Assembly (NCBI GenBank): GCA_022453515.1
Contig: JAJNNY010000049.1
Location: forward strand, 219,593 to 283,592
DNA from: Astrocystis sublimbata
Lineage: Eukaryota > Ascomycota > Sordariomycetes > Xylariales > Xylariaceae
DNA: 64,000 nucleotides
Reading direction: 5' to 3'
A model generated the notes under the pieces. The model made no database searches. It saw nothing but the letters and a program-made list of their open reading frames with translations, and was not told the DNA's origin. This document shows positions 1-9,400 of this stretch, piece by piece. The first letter of the stretch is position 1. Each line of letters begins with the position of its first letter. The position numbers were made by a program, and so were the translations under genes.

Positions 1-600
1 ACGGAGCCAACCATGGCCGTTACCACGCGAACTCCCAAGGGCTCCAGCTCGGACTTCAAAGTTTCTGACAATAATGTCAGAGCCGCTTTGGAGCTATTGT
101 AGATACCTGCGCCTCTGGTTAAAATGCCTTCTAGGTCTCTAGGAGAGATAGTGTGTCATACCTTGCCATAGCACTGGCCTTGTACCCCCAATCGAAGAGA
201 TGTTCACCATTGCACCCTTTGCCTGTATCAACAAGGGCGCACATGCCTGGGCCATCGCAAGGACGCCCCAGACGTTGACCTCATACACTGCCTTCCCTTC
301 GGCAATGCTCGTATCGAGCAGTGGCATGACAAAGCCACCGCCGGCATTGTTGACCAGCACATCTAAACTGCCGCCAGTCCGGTTGCGGACCAAATCGATG
401 CAGGCGGCGATGGACTCGGCTGACGTGACATCCAAGGGCAGCGTCTCAACATGGGGCAAGTCAGCGAGGGTGGTACCGATCTTGGATGGATCTCGAGCTG
501 TTGCGAAAACGTGGAACCCAGCCTCCTGGAAAGATGTGGCTATCGCGGCGCCGAGACCCCCCGCACTACACCCTGTGACAAGGGCGGTCTTACAAGACAT
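1..600 (-). CDS. Short-chain dehydrogenase/reductase, 3' end outside window
   Basis: Classical NAD(P)-dependent SDR, probably reducing or oxidising a carbonyl/alcohol of a small lipid or metabolite. Seen: N-terminal VTGCSAGGLG cofactor loop (TGxxxGxG type), LDVTS, the NNAGG motif and ISSIGG with the catalytic Ser. A 55-nt intron (161-107, GTATGA...CAG) follows; splicing restores the frame and supplies Y-N-S-S-K, the YxxxK catalytic pair, at about 100-88. The continuous frame without splicing lacks it. The start at 600 is an ATG. The gene runs off the left edge, so its C-terminus is unseen. It is divergent from the FAD monooxygenase with 447 bp between them, which fits co-regulation with the PKS pathway, but this is inference. 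The closest look is to the AYR1-like (1-acyl-DHAP reductase) SDR group; substrate unknown. Confidence 0.85.
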
Positions 601-1047
601 GCTTGCGTGGCTAGGGTGATGTCGTGGGGCAAGCCAAGGGCCAGAAACGAGCCTGAAGATACTGATTTTGTTTTGAAAGGGAGGACATCTCGACAGCTTC
701 GGTCCCGGCTTATATATGTAATACTTGTACGATGCTGCCAGGAGTTTCCCTACAGCTGCTTACTTGGGATCCAATGCAAGTGCCGAAATGCGAAAAACAC
801 CGACTGACAAACTGGAGTCTAGATTTTCCGGAGTTTTATTTTTGTGACCAGTCGAGAAACTCCGCTGTTTGTCTTTTAGCTTGGCTTCCGATATGGCTGC
901 CATGTACCACCGGGTTATCTCTTCAGGTGTAACGGGACCGAGACGGAGTCCAAAGGTTTTCGTTGACCAGTGTTGTCAGCTGCCTCAGTCGAACGCGATG
1001 CCGGTGATGCTATTTCGATTTATTTGGAATGACTCAATCAATCAAGA
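601..1047. promoter_or_regulatory. Divergent intergenic promoter region, SDR / FAD monooxygenase
   Basis: 447 bp between two start codons on opposite strands. On the minus strand a TATATAAG sequence (709-716) sits about 110 bp upstream of the SDR start and is a plausible TATA box. A CCGGAG hexamer lies at 828-833; the same hexamer occurs twice in the PKS upstream region (3091, 3166). No RNA gene seen. Confidence 0.45.
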
Positions 1048-2552
1048 ATGGAATCGGCAGCAATAAATCTGCATCCCTCGAGGGAACCAGTAGCAAACGC
1101 CAGTTTCGAGCCCCATGGCAGCATTGATATCAATGTCGCCATCGTTGGTGGCGGAATCATTGGCGTTATCGCGGCTCTGGGTCTACAACGCCGCGGCATG
1201 CGCGTGACAATCTATGAACGCGCCCGAACATGGCACAAGACGGGAGTCGGGTTTGCATTTACAAGCGCTGCACGGGACTGCATGAAAGCCTTGGACCCTT
1301 GTATCTTGGATGCGTTGCTACGCGTCGGCGAGGAGAACAAACACGACTTTAACCGTTGGTGGGATGGGTTTTCCCCCAAAACGAAAGCAGAGGCTGAGAG
1401 TGAGGACAACTCTCTGTTGTTCCAGGTACCAGCTCGCGATGCGGCATATATTGGCTGTCTGCGATCACATTTACAACTCGAAATGGCCACACAGTTGCCT
1501 GAAGGTGTTGCTCAGTTTGGAAAACAGCTGGAGAGCTGCTTTGATAACGAGGGCAGTGGGAAGGTTGTTCTTCGATTCGTAGATGGAGAGACGGCAGAAG
1601 CCGACCTCGGTAGGTCGCCTTATTCTAGCGGTATCTAGGATCAGAAGAACTGACTTACACGTGCAACACAGTCATAGGGTGTGATGGTATCAACTCAACT
1701 GTACGAAAAATATTACTTGGACTTGATAGTGCATCAGCCTACCCAGGATATACGCACATTGTTGCGTATCGGACAGTAGTCCCAGTCGCCAGCGTCAGCT
1801 CCGCCCTCGGTCAAGACAAGTCAAACACCGCATGCATGCATCTTGGGCCAGATGCTGTCGTGGTATCATATCCAGTGAGTACAAGAGCACCACCATTTCG
1901 CTGGTTGCTATGGATAAAGGTTGTATTAACGTTATGATAGGTCAACAAAGGACTGCTTCTGAACATTTCCATCCTCGTCCATGATCCCAATGAGTGGCCA
2001 GATGCTGAAAAGACAACGGCTTCTGCGACAAGAGACGAGGTGAAAGCCGTCGTCAAGGACTGGGGCCCTCATGTCCGTCAACTGGTCGATCTGTTGCCCG
2101 AGACTCTCACCAAGTGGGCAATCTTCGACACTGGCGACAACCCAGCCCCAACTTACGCGCGAGGCCGAATCTGCATTGCCGGTGATGCTGCGCATGCGAG
2201 CAGCCCACCGCTTGGCGCCGGAGCGTGCATGGGTGTCGAAGATGCTCTCGTACTGGCCGAGACGCTGACCACAGCTCTCAAAGCTGGAGCCACTCCCGAC
2301 AAGCGAGCAGCTATCTCAACTGCGTTGCAAGCATACAGCTCGGTGAGGATGGAGAGAAGCCAATGGCTTGTGCAGGCATCACGCGAGGCAGGCAACATCT
2401 ATCAGTGGCGCCATCCTGTCGCGGGCCGAGAGGCTGCTAAGTGCGAAGCGGCGTACAAACCGCTGGCGAGGAAGGTATGGGATTTCAGTGTCGACGAGAT
2501 GATTGGTGATGCGAGGGCTACTTGTCAAAATATGCTCTCGGGCGCTCGTTGA
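1048..2552 (+). CDS. FAD-dependent aromatic monooxygenase (salicylate hydroxylase/TropB type)
   Basis: Predicted flavoprotein hydroxylase of 458 aa in three exons: 1048-1609, 1672-1874 and 1941-2552. Both introns are GT..AG and preserve frame (phase 1, then phase 0). Seen: Rossmann FAD motif VAIVGGGIIG near residue 30, IGCDG after the first intron (the DG motif), and GDAAHASSP near residue 336, followed by GAGACMGVEDA. In family terms these are the three FAD/NAD(P)H motifs of group A flavin monooxygenases. Relatives beside non-reducing PKSs (TropB, AzaH, SorbC, AfoD) hydroxylate and dearomatise alkylated resorcylic aldehydes. The next gene, on the same strand 885 bp away, is exactly the PKS type that makes such aldehydes, so this is its likely partner. 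Which ring carbon is oxidised cannot be told from sequence. Confidence 0.88.
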
Positions 2553-3437
2553 CTATGCGCTCCATCTGTACGCCACTCCTGAGATTGGACATCTAGACTC
2601 ACAGTCATATCTGTAAGCATTAAAAGCAACATAGAATATACTATTTCTAGGTTTGCTTAAGGAAAGAGAAAGTCGACCTGCCGTTGAAGGTTTCAAGCGC
2701 AAGCGCACAAGCCATAGGCTATATCTAGGGCTGTGTATGGAAATCGCACGACCCAGCAAAGGCTCAAGAGTCCTCGATTTCGGCACAATAACTCATATCC
2801 ATAAATTCATTTGTAAAGTTCTAAAGATGTGTTGTACTGCTAATACCTAGGTACGTCATGTTCTCGCGCAGATGGGCGACCGTACGGCGTATCAGTGATT
2901 GTATCCCTTTTCACACACTCTCTCCGAGTCACAATCATTTGAAACAATAAGAAAGCATGAGTAGCCGGATATTAGACAAATCTATACTTAAATTCGGTTC
3001 CCCGAAGCTATTTTGCGAACATTGTGTCACTGTCCACAGCGTGACGACTGCAAGGATATTTCGGACTTTCGAGGTTCCGCGTCTTTTTCCCCGGAGCTTG
3101 AGGAATGACAGGACCCTCGAATTTCAATCGCCGTGACCCTAACTCCGAGCAATTAGTGTCATACCCCGGAGTAATATCACTCTGTATGGTGACACGAGAA
3201 GTCCGGTAGCTAATATTAATGTCGTCGATTAGTTCTTTGCTAGAACAGCATGGCGCACGCCAAGCTTCTCTACCATTGACTCAGACCTGAGAAACTGCAA
3301 AGCTTTACTGCAAAGCCTTTCGCAACATTTTACAGTATGTGTATTACATACTTTACTTATACTCACTTACTCTTCACGAACACGCCACCTTATAACAGAT
3401 TAGACTTGAGCAATCACACCCAAATCCCGACTTGAAA
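2553..3437. promoter_or_regulatory. Upstream region of the PKS gene
   Basis: 885 bp between the monooxygenase stop and the PKS start. It holds the monooxygenase 3' end region and the PKS promoter. CCGGAG occurs at 3091-3096 and 3166-3171. CGG-containing repeats of this sort are typical of Zn2Cys6 sites, but no regulator is adjacent. No convincing coding exon seen. Confidence 0.35.
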
Positions 3438-6400
3438 ATGGACCACGAAACGAACGGCTCAAGGCATGCACAAGCAGCCGAGCGAACCCTATTCGTCTTC
3501 GGATCCCAAGTCCTATCCCCCACCACGCAGAGCATAACCAAGCTCCTGCGGCCCCTGAGCACCACAGCCACCTCACCATGGGTGCTCGACGCGGTATCGG
3601 GACTGCCGAAATACTGGGACGCATTGACGAAGAAGATCCCAGAAGTCGCCGGCGCAATATCCGGTGAGGGTTTACTCGCAGATCTCGAACAATGGCTATG
3701 GCACGGCCTGCCAGACGACGGGCGACAGGTCGCCAACTTACCCAACATCATCCTCACCCCGCTCGTCATCATCAGTCAGCTCACACAATACTGGCATTAC
3801 CTCGAAAGTCAAGGGAAGAAAGCCGGAAAGACTACGACTGATCTCCAGAAAGACGTAGTAGCAAAGGACAAGGATGGACGGCAGGGAGCCCAGGCAGAGA
3901 CGCTTGGCTTTTGCATCGGGCTTCTGAGCTCCTTTGCAGTCGCCAGCTCGGGCAACGCACACGAGTTCGAGCGTTACGCAGCTGTGGCAGTGCGGCTGGC
4001 CATGATCATAGGCGCGCTGGCCGACGCCCAAGAAAGTCGGAGCCGAGGCATTGGCCAGGGCCGCTCTGTCGCGTATGCCACGGCCTGGCGAACTCCCACG
4101 CAGGGCGAGGAGATGCTGAGGATAATTGAGGGTTTGTCGCCAGAAGCCTATGTCTCGGTGCTATTCGACGAGGACAGAGCTACTGTCACCACGTCGAAGC
4201 GAAAGGCGCCTCTTCTCGTGAAGCGACTGCGCGTTGCCGGTGTCACGGTCGTCGAGACAGGACTCCATGCCCGTGTGCACAACCCAAACCCGAACATCTT
4301 GCCCTATAAGGACGCACTGGTCGAGCTATGTCGCGATGTTGATGGGCTTCAGTTTCCAGATGCAACAGATCTGTCGCTTCAGACTTACTCAAATGCGGGG
4401 GGTGACAACGTCACTGTGCGACGAGACGCAGGTCGTATGCACGAGATAGCCCTTCGTGCTGTCTTAATCCAGCAGTGCAGCTGGTACGGCACCTTTTCGT
4501 CCGTGGTCGATGCAAAAGATACCGAAAATGTCAGCAAAATAGTGCTGTTTGGACCAGAGCAATGTATTCCGCCTTCTTTGACTCGCATTTTGGGACACCG
4601 ACTTGTCAACTTCTCAGTGTTAGACGCAGACGAGAAATCACCGCCAACGGCCCGGGATACAGCACCCAAACTCAAGCCAGCTTCAATGATGCTTCCGGAA
4701 TATCCCAGAAATTCAACTGTTTCATCACATCCAGAACCACCACCATCTGCGAATGATATGAGCGCCATGGACGAGGATGCAATCGCAGTAATAGGCATGT
4801 CAATCAAGGTAGCCGGAGCCGACGACATCAACGAATTCGCCCAGATGCTCCAGACCGGCGAGTCGCAGCACAGCGAGATCAGCCCCGACTGGATCCAGCG
4901 CGACACGCTGTTCCGCAACACACCTCAACAGAAGCTGTACGCCAACTTGATCCGCGACATAGACGCGTTCGATCACAAGTTCTTCAAGCGGAGCCCGCGG
5001 GAGTCGGCCAGCATGGATCCCCAGCAGAGGCTTTTCCTGCAGGCAGCGTATCAGGCCGTTGAGCAATCCGGATACTTCGCCGAGGCGTCGACATCGACAT
5101 CGACGTCGAGTATCAGCGGCACAGCACACTCGCGCGATAAAGCATGTATTGGTGTCTACGTCGGCTCATGTGCGGGCGATTATGAGCGACACACAGCATG
5201 CCATGAGCCGAATGCGTATAGCGCAACGGGCGTCATGAGGAGCTTCGTGGCAGGCAAGGTGGCCCATCACTTCGGGTGGACTGGTCCGGCCATGGTGTTC
5301 GACACAGCCTGTTCCTCGTCGGCCGTCGCGATCCACACGGCCTGTCGCGCCATCAAGTCAGGGGAATGCACGGCCGCCTTAGCCGGAGGGATCAGCACCC
5401 TAACCAACATCCTGCACTTCCAGGATCTGTCAGCGGCGAGTTTCCTTAGTCCCACTGGCCAGTGCAAGCCGTTCGACGACACGGCGGACGGGTACTGTCG
5501 TGCCGAAGGCATTGCCTGTGTTTTTCTCAAGAAGCTGTCTGACGCTGTCGCGGACGGTAACATGGTCCTAGCCTGCATTGCGGGCACGGCCGTGCACCAG
5601 AACCAAAATTGTACGCCGCTGTTCGTACCTAACTCGCCGTCGTTGTCACGGCTTTTCCAGCACGTCATGCAAGAGGCCAAGGTGAAGCCGACCGATATCT
5701 CGCTCGTAGAGGCGCATGGGACCGGCACTCCTGTCGGTGATCCCGCCGAGTATGAGAGTATTCGTATGGCGCTCGGTGGTCCCATGCGAGAAGAGGTGCT
5801 TCCGATAGGGTCTGTGAAAGGACATATCGGCCACACCGAAGGTGCGTCGGGGGTGATCGCCTTGATCAAAATCATCACTCTCATGCAGGGTGGCTTTCTG
5901 CCCAAGCAAGCCGGCTTCTCGAAGATAAGCCGCCATATCAATGTGCGGCCAGATGACAAGATGGAGATTGTAACATTGCAGAGGCCGTGGACTGCGGCAA
6001 GAAAGATCGCGCTCCTCAACAATTACGGCGCCAGTGGATCGAATGCAAGCATGATTGTTGCTCAATCACCGTTCGGCAACCCCGGTGTCGCAGGTGCTTC
6101 TTCTATCCGTGCCGGAAATGCCAACCGTTTCCCATTCTGGATCACAGGTATGGACGCTCGCAGTATTGCGTCTTATAGCACCAAGCTGTCAAGTTTCCTC
6201 CAGACTGTGCAGCAAAAGGATACCGCGCTCGCTGATCTATCGTTCCACATGAGCAGACAATCCAATCGTGGCTTATCAAAGGGACTTATATTCAGTTGTC
6301 GTTCCATTCCCGAGCTGACACAGGCGCTGAATGAGACCGCGAGCGACGATGGAAGCCAGGCCATGACTGCCAAGCCGGAGCGTCCTGTGATTCTGTGCTT

Positions 6401-9400
6401 TGGCCCGCAAGTTTCGACCTATGTCGGTCTAGACCGCAAGCTGTATGATAGTACTGCCATTCTTCGTCATCACCTGGGCAAATGCAACAAAGTCATCATG
6501 TCACTTGAACTCAACAGCATATTCCCAGATGTCTTTTCCCAAGAACCTGTGCGGGACACAGTCAAGCTGCAGACGATGCTATTCGCCATGCAGTATGCCT
6601 CGGCGAAATCGTGGATGGACTGCGGTCTAGTATCTAAAGTCGTCGCGGTCGTCGGCCATAGTTTCGGCGAGATCACCGCCTTGTGCGTTGCAGGTGTGCT
6701 GAGCCTAGAAGATACAGTGAGGCTTATTGCTGGTCGGGCCAAACTCGTGCAGGATCGCGAAATTTGGGGATCAGACGCAGGGGCCATGATCGTTGTAGAG
6801 GCTGATGGGGCTTTGGTGCACGACCTGCTCGCCGATGAAAACGCAAAGTGCCACGATCCGGCAGTCTGCCCAGCCAGTATCGCGTCCTATAATGGACCAA
6901 GAAGCTACACGCTTGCCGGTTCCACCAGCGCCATTGACGTGGCGGTCGAGATGCTGAAGGGTACAGCTAAGTATGCCTCGATCAAGAGCAAGAGATTAAA
7001 TGTCACCAACGCTTTTCATTCCGGGCTGGTGGAGCCATTCATGCAGGAGTTGCAACAAATTGGTGAAAGCCTCAATTTCAACGATGCAAATATTCCTGTA
7101 GAGCGGGCAACCGAGACCAGATCTACCGAAAGGCTCACTGCCCGTTTCGTACCCGATCATATGCGGAAGCCGGTGTTCTTCAGTCACGCGATTCAGCGAC
7201 TATCTGACGAGTATCCGAAAGCCATTTTCCTTGAAGCAGGCTCAAATTCGACCATCACGGTCATGGCGAGTCGTGCTGTTGCCATGAATGCCGCAGATAT
7301 GCACCACTTTCAGGCCGTGAACCTGAGTGTTGAGAAGGGCATAGATGGCTTGACAGATGCCACAGTAGCGTTATGGAGGCAAGGCCTCCGAGTATCTTTC
7401 TGGGGACACCACCCACTCCAAGCGCAGGAATACCGTCCGCTGATACTACCACCTTATCAATTTGAAAAGGGCCGCCACTGGCTCGAGATCAAATCGCCCC
7501 GAGAAGCCATAGAGAAAGCCGCCGCCGCTCTCGTAGGTCAGAGATCGGAGTCGGCATCAGCAGGCGCTACCGAAGACATCGAGAATACAAAGGCCACTAG
7601 CTTGTTTACTCTTATCGAGTCTCATGAGATGGGCGTTGCAAAGAAAAAAGAGGAGCTATGTTTCCGGTTTCGCATCAATACGAATTCCGAAAAGTACAAT
7701 AAATTCGTGTCGGGCCATCTGATAGCACAAACAGCACCAGTTTGCCCGGCGACTCTGGAGGTAGACATAGCCATCGAAGCACTTTTCAGCCTGAGGCTGG
7801 AATGGAAAGCGGCGGGCTTGGTGCCAGTGGTACACGACCTGGTGAAGCACGTTCCCCTCTGTTTCGATCCCTCGCGAGAAGTTCTGATAGAGTTTACACC
7901 TGCTGGCAGCTCTGACATGCGATGGAATTGGGCTATGATAAGCGCAAGAGTGAACGATAAGGGGAAGAGTGGCCGGCAGGTCCATGCCGAGGCCTCAATC
8001 TACATGCGTGAGCCGACAGATCCCGCTTACGTGCAGGAATTTGCTCGATTCGAGCGACTTGTCAGTCACAATCGATGCAAGGCTCTATTAAACCCTGACC
8101 TTATGAACTCTGACGACATCGAGATTTTGCAAGGACGAAACATATACAGGGCGTTCAGCGAGGTCGTAGACTACGGCGAGGTGTACCGCGGCGTCAAGTG
8201 CGTTGTGGGCCACAGAGAAGAGTCCGCGGGCCGTGTACATAAGCAGCATCGAGGCGACACATGGCTCGACGTGCCGCTGAGCGACTGCTTCGGCCAGGTT
8301 GGTGGCATTTGGGTTAATCTCATGACGGACTGCGGACCTGACGAGATGTACATAGCCACGGCATGCGAGATGTTGATGCGGTCCCACCGAGCTACCGTGG
8401 TCCTTGCCGGCAAGGGCCATGGCCCGGATGTGTGGCACGTGTTCGCCCGCCATACGCGGCAGTCGGATAAGGAGTATACGACTGATGTTTTTGTATTTGA
8501 CGCCGTGACAGGAGCCCTGGCTGAGGTCATGCTTGGCATTCAGTATGCACGTGTGGCTAAAGCATCGATGGGGAAAATGCTGTCAAAATTGACAACTGAT
8601 GCATCGTTCTTGAAGATGAAGCCTGTCGTTACCTCACCGTCTGCTAGCAACAAGATCGACACGGTCACAGCTGGCGACTTGGTAGGTATGAATGGGATTC
8701 AATCATGCGAAAAAGATAAGAAGACCCCGAACGAAGCACCGATTAGCCGCCCAGACATTACGAACAATGTCCGAAGCCTACTGGCCAGTGTATCCGGTAT
8801 CGAGGCGGGCGAAATCACACTTGACTCTGAGCTACCGGACCTGGGCATCGACTCATTAATGGGCATAGAGTTGGCCCGTGAGATCGGGGGGATGTTCAGA
8901 TGCGAGTTCGACCCTGGACAGCTGACGGACGCTTTCACCGTGCGCGAGCTCATTGCCATCATAGCCAACACTGTTCTTGGAGTTGACCAAGGAGGCATTG
9001 GCACTGGTGCAAGTGCAAGTGTACACTCGGCTGATACAGTTTCAAATGATGAGAGTATTGACGAAATAGCATCAAGCTCTGGCCACAGAGAAGTCGTCCC
9101 AACTCCAGCTTCTTCAAGCAATGGGACAAGCAGAATAAGTACGGGATGCGACTTGAACCTATCGCAAAGCGACATCTTGAAGAGCTTTGGCGCAGTCAAG
9201 TTGCGATCAGATGAGCTCATCCGTGATGCCAAGCTAGACAACATGGACAAAGTTGTCCTAGCTGCGACGAACCGCCTCTGCACCGCGTTGATCGTGGAGG
9301 CCCTGGATCAGCTGGGTTTATATCTCCAGGCCGCCGCCCCCGGCGATGCATTGTCAAGAGTGAAGATAATTCCACAGCATCAGCGCTTAGGAGAGTTTGT

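Noticed and set aside
3432..3437. PKS start at TTG 3432
   Set aside because: Non-ATG; ATG at 3438 follows two codons later and is the normal eukaryotic start.
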